From the NCBI RefSeq assembly GCF_019279795.1, contig NC_056733.1:1116423182-1116487181 (forward strand): a stretch of 64,000 nucleotides of DNA, given 5' to 3'. The position numbers and the translations under genes were made by a program. Numbering within the stretch: position 1 is the stretch's first letter; each line of letters begins with the position of its first letter. The notes under the pieces were generated by a model. It saw nothing but the letters and a program-made list of their open reading frames with translations. It made no database searches and was not told the DNA's origin. Of the stretch, positions 55,120-64,000 are shown one piece after another. This DNA is from Protopterus annectens (Eukaryota; Chordata; Ceratodontiformes; Protopteridae).

Positions 55120-56600
55120 TGGAGACACAATAAGATGTATTTAGGAGTATGGATTAAAAAGGCTTCTGTTATGCCAGCTAAGGATATGTGGGAAAAGACT
55201 GAACAAAAGATAAAACAAATACTATAGGCTCTTGCTTATGGATAGTAAGGTACAAGCAGTGAAAATGTTTTTGATCCCTTTAATTTTATATACATGCTAG
55301 GAATATTTTTATCAACCAGGGCATAAGTTGTGGGCAATAATAAAGAATTGAAGGTATTTATTTGGGAGGAGAAGAAGGCAAGAGTTACGTGGGATAAGTT
55401 GATCCCACAAGGTGGTTTTGGATTACCTGATTTCAAGTTTAATTTAGAGCTACACAGTTAAGGCTCATATACATAGCACAAGAATAGGTTATAATTCAAA
55501 ACATAAATGGATGACAATGAAGGGAGGGGAGTTCAAGAAGTTGAGAGAGTACAATTTTGGATGCAGATCCTTAAAGAGAATAATAACCATACAGAATGTT
55601 ATATTCTTAAAGTAGCAGAAAGTATTCTAAGAACTATGAGAATGGAGAAAAGGAGATTTTGCTGATAGGGATGTCAGCAATTAGGGGTACATAGGCAAGA
55701 GGGACTTGTAATTTATTGGAGAAAACTGGCAAAGGAATCAAGGTATTGGGAGAAATAACTAGATCGGAAAAGGCAATAGAATGAGATGAGACCAAGAAGA
55801 CATTTGGACTACAGGATGAAGACTGCCTTCCTTATCAGGGATTGATATCAGAGTACAGGCAAAGAGAAAAGGATAGAGGAATCCTAAATGAAAGCCCTAA
55901 TTTGGTAGTTTTTAGTTGAATCTCGAACAGAAGCTACTGTTAAAAAAAGAGATAATTAGTAGTGCATGTAAAATATTGCAAAATAATTGTAGGAATCAAT
56001 CAAATGAAGTTTGAAAATTTTGAGAAGAGAGACTGGATAAGCAATTCATAAGGAAACAATGGGTGGACATATGTGTGGCTCCCAAATATGCAACAAAGTT
56101 GAGAAGATTTAGGATGTTTGCTGGGAAGTGTTTGCTTATGTACTTTTATACCTCAGTCAGACTCTTAAGTAATTTTTCCTCAGGTATATGGCAAATGTTG
56201 AAGGTGTGATTAAGAAGAAAGCGGTAACTGGGAACATATGTTTTGGTAGTGTAATGAGTTGGCAGACTTCTCAGATTTCCTACAGGGTACTCTGTCAGAA
56301 ATATTGGGTGAGCAAATGAATGCAACTAAGGAAATTATATTTTTGACCTGGGATACAGGGTCTGAGTTGACTAGACATAGTAAGGCCTTGCTAATTTTAA
56401 TTCTGGTAGCTGCCAAAAAAGCAATTACTAGAAAATGGTAATCGAATTCTAAACCATTTTGAATTCTTGAATATTGTTACAGAGGTAAAAGTATTAGAAG
56501 TGGGATCTTTAGAAAAGGTAGAAGCAAATTACAAAGAAAATGGAAATTGTGGGAAAATACATTCAGAGTAATGTTTTGGGGGAGGAGTGAGATTTAAAGG
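55120..56600 (+). pseudogene. L1/Tx1-type LINE, C-terminal RT remnant
   Basis: Two frames show L1-superfamily C-terminal blocks: VQAVKMFLIPLILYT (about 55250), VFIWEEKKARVTWDKLIPQG, then GFGLPDFKFNLEL (about 55355-55450). Further on NELADFSDFLQGTLSEILGE (about 56255-56310) and ALLILILVAAKKAITRKW (about 56385-56440) match the L1 C-terminal helical region. There are many stops and frameshifts. No catalytic RT core or endonuclease is seen. Confidence 0.75.
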
Positions 56601-56870
56601 AAGTTAAGAAAAGAGCATTTTATATAATGTTGGATTGATGATCGTTATACAAAGAAAGTCGTGTAATGTTTGTAATATGGAACATGTTAATGTAGTTTGC
56701 TTTCTTTTATATAAATGTATGTTTGCCTGTGATTTAGTGATAATTCAGTAAAGGTGTTAAAAAAAGATATGTGAACAACTTGCCTTCTCACACTTGCAGT
56801 GAAAGTTGTTGTAAAGTAGCATGCAGTTTTAATGATAAGCCCATATGGAGTTTCCTGCACTGTTGTAAGC
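56601..56870. other. Intronic sequence upstream of the exon duplication
   Basis: Nothing recognisable beyond the end of the L1/Tx1 remnant. Confidence 0.4.
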
Positions 56871-57041
56871 TGTATAAACTGGTACATGTCTTTGTTAAAT
56901 AATTTTTTTTAATTAATACAGTTTATTATTATTACTTTTTTTTTCAAAAATAGTCTTTATTTCTGTATTGTATTTTAAATCATTACCAGGGTATTCCAAC
57001 TGATGAACTTAATGGATTCCAGGTTACCTCAGTCATGAAAT
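56871..57041 (+). pseudogene. RANBP17: Decayed duplicate of intron end and exon start of RANBP17
   Basis: 56871-57041 matches 57111-57274, about 235-240 bp downstream, covering the polypyrimidine-like stretch, the acceptor aaatcattaccag and the first part of the exon. The duplicate exon start (56990) reads [15 protein letters not shown], then TGA, and loses similarity right after. It has no donor and would truncate the protein if used. The downstream copy at 57225 is intact and is taken as the functional exon. Confidence 0.88.
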
Positions 57042-57224
57042 TGCAGTGTTTGTGTGTGTGTTTTCCCATCTAAACCATTAGAAACAGACATGCATCTCTT
57101 TTGCTTGTTTATATGTAAACTGGCACATGTCTTTGTTAAATCATTGTTTAACTTGGTACAATTTATTATTTTTTTGTTTCAAAAATAGTCTTTATCTCTG
57201 TATTATATTTTAAATCATTACCAG

Positions 57225-57360
57225 GGTTTTCCAGCTGATGAACTTAATGGATTCCAGATTACCTCAGTCAGGAAATGAGAAAGTTGAACTTGCAGTTCTG
57301 TGGTTTCTCGATCAGTTCCGAAAAACTTATGTAGGGGACCAGCTCCAGAGAACTTCAAAG
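57225..57360 (+). CDS. RANBP17: Internal exon of RANBP17 (exportin-7 family)
   Basis: The exon is 136 bp: 1 base plus 45 codons. It reads [20 protein letters not shown], then [20 protein letters not shown] and QRTSK. XPO7 has the paralogous [20 protein letters not shown] and FRKIYIGDQVQKSSK. Trp-Phe-Leu-Asp and the GDQLQRTSK ending favour RANBP17. The acceptor is aaatcattaccag and the donor tcaaag|gtagtc. The first base G completes the Arg codon begun in the exon at 28134-28239, so the two exons are consecutive in the known protein order. No further exon is recognised downstream in the window. Confidence 0.93.
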
Positions 57361-58140
57361 GTAGTCATTTGATTAATTTTTATGTTCTTTCTGTGAAGAA
57401 TATAAGTTTTGTTTGTCTTTGCTACAGTAGTTCTTACTGTGACACTTAAGACAGAAAACAAAAAAATGTTTGTCATTACATTTGTGAGGAAAGTAAGACT
57501 GCTACTTAACTGTTTGTGGTGTATGTCCATCTCTTATTGTATGTAGTTATCCGTGTCTTTTGGTGTGTCGGATATATGCTGGAAAAGTTTCATTTCATTA
57601 TCGGTGTACATTAGTATTGAATGACACATTGTAATCATGAGTATTAAATAGAGGCTTCCATTCCATTTACTGTAGGTATTTATGACGTGGTAAATTTGGA
57701 AAATGCTGAAACATTTGATAGTCTGTGTAATACAGTTTACATAGAGTTTAATGATCTTTATGTGGATTGCAGTTGCAATAACCTTTACTCCTAACTTTTT
57801 TAGGCTACAGTGTGATTGCCTTTCTCTTACCTTATCTTATAATCCCCCTTCCTTCCTCCTTTTTGATAGTGTTCCTAATAGCAAGAAGATGCTAGCTTTG
57901 TCTGTTTTCAGTTTGCTGACATCTTATCACGGTGGGTGAGAGGTGGCTTTGATCCAAGCTTATTGAGCATTCATGAGCTGATTGTTTTGCAAAAAATGAA
58001 ACTTTTAACTAGCCCACTTTGCCCCTCTTCTACCCCCATCCCACCCCTAGAAACATGCAGTTTAGGTTAATGGCTCCTTCATAACTCCCCAAATCCTCCT
58101 AGACTTGCAGTAATTCAAGTAGTATACTAACCAAAGTTAT
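57361..58140. other. Intron following the RANBP17 exon
   Basis: Apparently unique intronic sequence, with no transposon or exon recognised. Confidence 0.5.
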
Positions 58141-58260
58141 TTATTTGTTTTTATTTCCCGGGAAAGTCCATCTGGGACCTGAAATGTCCATTTTCAGAGG
58201 CTAACGACATTTTTGATCTTTCAAAAGAAAACCAGTCAACAGACTTTCAGAGTACTACTT
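58141..58260 (-). mobile_element. L2-like LINE 3' end fragment
   Basis: tttatttcccgggaaagtcc, then tctgggacctgaaatgtccattttcag matches the 3' ends of LINE A (29200-29270) and LINE B (49410-49490). It is a severely 5'-truncated copy. Confidence 0.65.
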
Positions 58261-58987
58261 GACATTAACTTTAAGCAGCTAATCCACATGAAACAGGACA
58301 CAGCAAATGATCCTGAAGTGTTCCTCTGTTGATATACTTCTAACAAACATTCCAGAACATATTGAAATCTTCACAGTACTTTGTAATTTTGTATGTCTCC
58401 TTTATGTAAAGGAGAAAGATGGACTAATGTACAAAAAAGCAGCTCCAAAGAAATTTTGAAGATAAATACAGGTAAAGGCACCCAAATATGAAAAATTGTG
58501 AATGTAAAACAGAAGAGTAGGAAAGTAGAAGATGTTCTGTAGTCCTATCTCGCCTTCATTCTTACATATGGGTTCGGAGCCGATCCTCGGCTCCGACTCG
58601 GCCTATTGCAAAGCTCAAAGTCTTCTAGCTGGCTCGTGGCTATGTAGGTATCCCATAGTGCACCAGTACAATCCCCAGATCTCGTTTGCCACGTCTACGA
58701 GTTCAGATGTGCTTCTTGCTTGGCCGTGGCTAAGTTTAAAACCTTTTTCTATTATTACTATGTTACTGTTTAACATTAGGGATTATCTGATTCCAGATAG
58801 AGTTTAGTAGTGTTAGAGTAGTTTTCAGACTTGTTGAGGTATTTTTTTACTTTAAATGTTGGCCCTTGTTGTTCTCGTTTGGTATCCTATGTGCTAGTCC
58901 TTTTCTATTTAACGTGCATGTTTGCGCTTATTTTGCTATATATTGTGTGCAGTGTTTCTTATTATTAGAGAATTAGAAATTTAGAGT

Positions 58988-59247
58988 AGCTTGTTGCCTC
59001 GCAGCAAGAGGTTCTCCCGTTCAGTTCTCGGCTTGGGTTGGGAGTGCCTTCTGTGTGGAGTCTGCATGTCCTCCCCGCAGTCGAGTGGGCGTTCGAAAGA
59101 CATGGGTTGAATGGGCGTGCCTTCGTTGAAGGTTGGGCGTTGGGCTGGCAAATCAACACCATAAAAAACAACTGCTAATCATTAGCGGACCGGAGTTTCG
59201 CTGTAGCGACCCCTAACCAGGAAAAGCCGAAAAACAAACAACAAACA
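58988..59247 (+). mobile_element. tRNA-derived SINE (V-SINE/DANA-like) in the DIRS 3 leader
   Basis: It shares the tail attagcggaccggagtttcg, then ctgtagcgacccctaaccag and gaaaagccgaaaaacaa with the SINE at 8260-8491. It has a longer middle, with ctgtgtggagtctgcatgtc and cgttcgaaagacatggg, the central region typical of this SINE class. The head is a truncated tRNA-like sequence (ttgttgcctcgcagcaagag). Confidence 0.8.
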
Positions 59248-59622
59248 GTTACTTAGGCATTTAGTGAGTCAGCTTGTGTGCAGGGTCTTTTGATAGTTCC
59301 GACCCTTTTGTTTCTACTCCTTAGCGTTTTGAGCGTAGATTTATGTTTGAGGCAGTTGGAAATTTAGATATTTCACTTTTGTGTGTGTGCAGTGTAGTTG
59401 ATAGTTTCTGATCTTCTAAGTCTTATCCTTTCTACCTAGGTCCATTTAAGTTAGAGGACCTAGTTCTCTGTCCTTTTCTCTCTTCCCAGGGCTAGGCCCA
59501 TTTGAGTTAGAGGACCTAGTCCTCGTGGTGTGTGTGTGTGCTAGTGTAGTAAGTGCGAGGCCCGTTTAAGTTAGAGGGCCTAGTCCTCTTTGTGCTTGTG
59601 TGTTTCTGCTTCGCCAGTTATC

Positions 59623-62600
59623 ATGTCTGAAGAGGCAAAAGACCATAAGCCTTTGGGTTTTAAAAAATATGAATAAAGAAAACAAAAACTCAGCAAGACC
59701 ACCACGGCTTCCAGTATGATAAAAGTTCCAGTTTAATAGGTAGGACAAGTGCTTTCACTTAGACACTCTACGCTTCATCAGATCCTTACACAACTCCTTA
59801 AAACACATCATTATGTATAATATCAGTATAGCATTTAATCATTTCATCTGAGGTTGACTAATTAAATAATCACAAAGTAATAAAACAATCAATTACTAGA
59901 TAAAAGCAGTCACTAAATAAAAACAACCTACTTATCTACTTGGCTACTTGTAATGGATGTAACTGTTTCTATGTAGGTAAGACCACAAAACACCTTAGAG
60001 ACAGAGTGTACCACTATTTGTGTGACATCAAGCATGGGAATTTTGGCATTGCTCTAGCAAAGCACATTGTGGAGTTTTCATCGCATAGTTTCAGAGATTT
60101 GCAAATTGTTGTACCCAACAAGAGGGCTGGCAATAATGATAATTTTATAGAATGTGTGGAGATAAAATAGATTTTCAAGTTGCAAGCACACATTTACCCT
60201 GGCTTGAATAGTAGTATTTGTATCAAGCCAATATTGGGTGCACGCCGTTTTAAGTAGCTTGTTTTTATTTAGTGACTGACTGTTTTGATCTAGTAATTGT
60301 TTTATTACTTTGTGATTATTTAATTAGTCAACCTCTGATGAAATGATTAAATGCTATACTGATATTATATATAATGATGTGTTAAGGAGTTGTGTAAGGA
60401 TCTGATGAAGTGTAGAGTGTCTCCGTGAAAGCGCTTGTCCTATCTATTAAACTGGAACTTTTATCATACTGGAAGCCGTGGTGGTCTTGCTGAGTTTTTG
60501 TTTTTTTTATTCATATTTTATTCAACAAGATCTTTGGGTGGTTGTGGTGTTTTTGTTTGCTGTTTTAAAAAAGTGTAAAGTGCTCCCAGAAAATGTCAAT
60601 TACGGATGGCCATAGTAATTGTGTTTATTGTCTCGGAGCCATTCATTTGCAGGAAACGTGTTTGTTTTGCCATTCCTTCAGCTCCAGAGTTCTCCAGGAA
60701 TAGAAGAACAAGCTAATTTTAAAAGGTCTCCTCAAGCCTTCCTTCGAGGAAGACTTGGCCAGTTCTTCTTCTTCCTCAAAATCACATTCATCCAAAAAAG
60801 AGAAGACTAAGACTATCAAGAGACATTCCCCGGCTCCATCCGGTGCTTCGGACCCACCTCCTTAACTTTCTAATGCTGGATATGACTTCTACCTCCTTGG
60901 CTCCACTGGCCTCGGAGCCGATCGAGGTTGTTGATATTGGGACTTCAGTTCTGTCCCCAAGCATTTTGGAGCCAACTACTGAGAGACTACATTGGAGCCG
61001 GTCCAGAGATCCTTTGCCGGTCTCCCCAACCTTAAGGTCTCTAATCTTGCAGAGGTCCAGATCACCCACACTGTCTTCCAGATCTTCCAAGAGCCTGTCA
61101 GAGGAAGATGTGGAGAGAGTAGTGCTTAGATTCCTGAAGTCGTCTGCCGTGTCAAAAATGTTGGCTGCGACCCAGTCGGTCCTGAAGCCACGTGAGTCCA
61201 TTCCCCCTGTTGTGGTTCCTCCTCCAAGCCATGCCGGGCTTTTGGAGCCCGGAGTGTTCAGTACCACTTGTTGTGGAACCCTCGGTTCCAGCTCCCCTCA
61301 AGGCTGTCTTGGAGCCGGTTTCTGCTCTGACACCTTTGGTGCCATCCGTGGTGTCTAGGAGCCGAAGTTCACCAGTCGGCCCCCGACAGGGACACTTAGA
61401 CCCGAACCTCTTTGGTTTCAAGTCTCCTCTCAGTGCATTGGCTAGGGTGAGCTCGGACCCTACATCCATCTTGGAGCCGATGGCTCTGGAGCCGATGACT
61501 TCCTCTGTCCCTTCGGAGCCAAGGAGGTCTTCGGAGCCAGAGAGGTCTGCCTTCGAGATGATAAGGAGTGTGCTGTCTCGCTCATCAGCTCCACTCAAGG
61601 GTATCGACACTCTTTCCCCTCGGGCACCGACCTCTGTCTCAGCACCTACTCTCTGTCATGACTGCAGAGACCTGCAACCTCAGGAGCCCCCTGTTGGTCT
61701 TCCAAGACCTCCCCGCAATACCCTTCTGAGGAGCCCCCTCGGAAGAGGACATGCAAGAGGAAGCATGTTGACTCCCAGGATGAGTCCATTACCTCCGACA
61801 CTGACCTCAAGGAGTCAGAAGGGTCTCCCAAGTCTTCCTCTGATGATGTCTCCTTTGTAGACATCTTGGAGATCCATAAGCAGAGGGGCGGCTGGTCCAC
61901 TGTTACCCCTTCTGATGAGGAGTCAGTGTACCTGAAGGCTTTCGGGTCTCAACCTTCAGACTCTTGGGTGTCTCCACCTTTTGATGAACTTTTAGACCTT
62001 GTTAGTTGGAAGGTATGAGAGACTCCTGATGCAGTGGAGCCAGTTCCCAGGAGACCCAATAAATTTCTGTCTGCTCCCAAAGAGAAGGAATTCTTATCCA
62101 GGGGTGTGCTGGTAGATGCAATGGTGGTGGTGGTGGCCACTAAGAAGGAACTAGCAGAGACTTCTTCATCTGTCCATCCGTTGAACAAGGAGTCTCGAAT
62201 GATGGACAGATACGGGAAGCATATCTTTTCATCAGCAACATTCACACTCAGATCGCTGAACTATCTAACACATTTTACAAGGCTTCAGAGAGATCTCCTT
62301 AAGGAGTTGGGAGATGCTCTACAAGGTACATCTACTGAAGGAGTCCCTGATAAGGTGTCTGCTCAGTTGTCCACCTTAAATTTCATTAACTCCTCCATGA
62401 GGCTGATTTCTTATGCAGTCGACAGAGCAAGCAGGGCAGCGGGTTCCCTTAGGAAACACTCCTGGATGCGCTTGTGTAATTTTGCGGAGCCATTCAATTC
62501 TACCTTTACCCAACGCCCCCTTTGATGGCTCTTCGTTGTTTGGACCTAAGGTAAAAGACACACTCACCAGGTGCGAGCAAGAAGGGAAAACACTGTCTGC

Positions 62601-62808
62601 CATGGAAGTACATTTTACCGCCCCCTCTAGACCATATCCCAAGGGTCAGAGAGGTGGTAAGTTGTGGTTCATGAAGTCCCAGAGATTTTTCCCGGATGCA
62701 CAGGGTGACTCCTCCTTCAGAGGCAGAGGAGGAGGAGGAGCAAATGGTAGATGTTGCCCTAGAGGCAGGGGCAGCCTGCAAAACCAGGGAGGCCGTGATT
62801 CGTTTTGA
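59623..62808 (+). pseudogene. DIRS gag-like protein, element 3 (broken)
   Basis: The start ATG at 59623 gives MSEEAKDHKPLGFKKYE, parallel to MSKDTKVSGFKKYD of element 2. A PLE interrupts at about 59660. Gag resumes near 60595 (KMSITDGHSNCVYCLGAIHL, with the Cys cluster) and meets a TAG near 60704. The Ser/Pro-rich middle is split between frames at 60843-61358 and 61192-61860. The conserved C-terminal half is at 62034-62525 (ESRMMDRYGKHIFSSATF, then HSWMRLCNFAEPF) and shifts frame into 62413-62808, ending with Gly/Arg-rich RGRGGGGANGRCCPRGRG. It lacks a single intact frame. Confidence 0.85.
59660..60524. mobile_element. PLE remnant with ~280-bp inverted terminal repeats
   Basis: The left arm (59660-59945: aaaactcagcaagaccacca, then cggcttccagtatgataaaa) is the reverse complement of the right arm (about 60240-60524: ttttatcatactggaagccg, then tggtggtcttgctgag). 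Between them is a GIY-YIG domain on + (59940-60170: NCFYVGKTTKHLRDRVYHYL, ending with NFIECVEIK). The right arm holds ctgatgaagtgtagagtgtc, then tccgtgaaagcgcttgtcc, the hammerhead-like order seen at 17932 and 52377. PLEs often carry pseudo-LTRs in inverted orientation. RT is missing. The insertion interrupts the gag of DIRS element 3. Confidence 0.85.
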
Positions 62809-62829
62809 GGCCAGCCATATCAGCGCTTC

Positions 62830-64000
62830 TGATGTGGGGCCCGGCTGTGCTTCTCTGGAGCCAGTCGGGGGTCGCATTTCTTTGTATCCAGAAGCCTGGC
62901 TAAGCATCACCCGAGGCAAATGGGTACAAAGAATTATCACCAGAGGCTACTCCATACCCTTTTCTCTTCCACCTCATGTTCCCAAGAAGTTCTACCCAAT
63001 CACAGGGATCAAGCAACTGTAGAAGTGGAAAAGTTGCTCACAAACAGAGTCATCCAAACCGTCCCCGCAGACCAGGTAGGATTCGGAGCTTACTCCAGAT
63101 TCTTTTAAGTGCCAAAATGTACAGGGGACTACAGGCCCATCTTGGACCTCAGCAAACTGAACAAATCCGTAAATAAGGACACGTTCCGGATGGTGACACT
63201 GCAGTCTATACTCCTTCTGTTAGGGATAGACATTTGGATGTGCTCGATAGACCTCCAAGATGCGTACTACCATATAAAAATGGACAGAGCATCGAGGAGT
63301 CACTTATCCTTCTGGCTGGGAGCCAGTCACTACCAGTTTCGTGCTCTGCCCTTTGGTCTCACCACAGCCCCCAGGGTGTTCACCTAATGCATGGCAGTAG
63401 TGACAGCTCACCTGAGACGTCTAGGATTTCAAGTGTTTCCGTACCTGGACGACTGGCTCCTGACCGCCTCCACCAGGCATCTACTCCTTCAAGCCAGAGA
63501 TTCCACTATCCAACTTTGTGCCCAGCTGGGGATTACTATAAATTGGGAAAAGTCTGCCTTATTGCCCTCTCAATTTGTGACTTTTGTAGGCACAGAAATA
63601 GACACAGTCGCCATGTTAGTTCGTCTTTCTGCAGAAAGAGCACAGAACCTCATACAACAAGTTCTCCATCTACTTCCTCTGCAAAAAGTCAAGGCGAAGA
63701 CAGTGCTGAAACTCTTAGAGACCATGGCCTCCACCATAATGCTAGTCCCTCTTGCCAGACTATATATGCAAATTCTTCAATGGCTTCTATTGTCCCAGTG
63801 GTCTTTTCAACAACTGCCTCTATCTCACAACATCCTTTTAACAGAGTCTTGCAAAAAGGACCTCCATTGGTGGATCCAACTGATCGACTAATGACAGGCT
63901 CTTCATTCCTTCCTCGCCAACCTGTTGCTACTGTGACCACGGATGCTCACAGATGGGAGGGGCATTATCTAGGCAGGACTGTCCAAGGCACATGGCAAGA
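62830..64000 (+). pseudogene. DIRS reverse transcriptase, element 3 (partial)
   Basis: The start region has WVQRIITRGYSIPFSLPPHV (about 62920-62975). RT motifs follow: YRPILDLSKLNKSVNKDTFR (63124-63185), MCSIDLQDAYYHIKM, RALPFGLTTAPRVFT then a TAA at about 63386-63388, and PYLDDWLLTASTRHLL with YLDD at 63442-63453. The C-terminal connection is TIMLVPLARLYMQILQWLLL and KKDLHWWIQLID, then TAA/TGA near 63890. RNase H begins at the very end. Frames break near 63020-63110. Catalytic residues are conserved. Confidence 0.88.

Larger units (their letters stand above)
58537..64000 (+). mobile_element. DIRS element 3, same family as element 2, runs off the window
   Basis: The left terminal repeat (tatctcgccttcattcttac, then gggttcggagccgatcctcg, cccagatctcgtttgcc) matches the left repeat of element 2. 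A long leader with a SINE insertion follows, then a gag start at 59623, a PLE insertion, broken gag and RT to the window end. Like element 2, it is preceded by gatgtt. RNase H is just reached at 63930-64000 (ttgctactgtgaccacggatgct). Confidence 0.9.

Noticed and set aside
1-64000. CRISPR arrays, bacterial operons, rRNA, true tRNA genes
   Set aside because: None is present. tRNA-like heads belong to SINEs, the direct repeats are satellite or minisatellite, and the content is vertebrate nuclear.
57361-64000. The next RANBP17 exon (segment after QRTSK)
   Set aside because: I looked for the conserved YxRxSEVLG and NLKYWGR wording in this stretch and found no match; it probably lies beyond the window.

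Overview
This window is vertebrate nuclear DNA, almost certainly from a species with a very large, transposon-inflated genome. The only host gene I can support is represented by two internal exons on the + strand (28134-28239 and 57225-57360). Their conceptual peptides match the exportin-7/RANBP17 family of karyopherins, with RANBP17 the closer fit from memory. The two exons join in phase, so almost the whole window is intron of that gene, including one intron of about 29 kb. The remainder is layered mobile DNA: DIRS tyrosine-recombinase retrotransposons, CR1, L2-like, RTE and L1/Tx1-type LINEs, Penelope-like elements (PLEs), several tRNA-derived SINEs, a pogo/Tigger-like MITE, minisatellites and one satellite array. 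This mix, including SINEs of the V-SINE/DANA kind, suits a lungfish, caecilian, salamander or similar large-genome vertebrate. The sequence alone does not settle which.

Layout. 1-1663: satellite of ~135-138 bp monomers. 2762-2957: tRNA-SINE with a CR1-type tail. 3120-6240: LINE scrap and a decayed DIRS on the - strand. 6261-12041: DIRS element 1 (+) between two copies of a ~187-bp direct repeat. 12046-12405: another DIRS gag piece. 13370-15460: RTE LINE (-). 15905-18010: PLE (+). 18555-20890: CR1 (-) holding two CR1 3' ends (+). 20955-24558: two head-to-tail DIRS remnants. 28134-28239: host exon. 29190-33010: L2-like LINE A (-) with a MITE. 33663-43745: CR1 (+) split by DIRS element 2 (36040-42235). 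45640-46147: 51-bp minisatellite. 46148-47393: CR1 piece. 47400-49085: DIRS gag remnant. 49137-49342: SINE. 49400-53460: L2-like LINE B (-) carrying a small foldback element. 54335-54790: minisatellite. 55120-56600: L1/Tx1 remnant. 56871-57041: decayed duplicate of the next exon's start. 57225-57360: host exon. 58537-64000: DIRS element 3, holding a SINE and an inverted-repeat PLE remnant, running off the window.

All transposon coding regions carry stops or frameshifts except the gag of DIRS element 2 (755 codons open). The nesting gives a relative age order: host intron, then CR1 or L2, then DIRS or MITE or foldback; and DIRS 3, then SINE and PLE. Points most worth a second look are the hidden host exons and the decayed exon duplication, the PLE-derived foldback with a hammerhead-ribozyme-like core and a 16-bp target duplication, the L2-like ORFs that start with a hydrophobic segment followed by a 2A-like NPGP motif, the SINE/CR1 tail match, and the DIRS terminal architecture.
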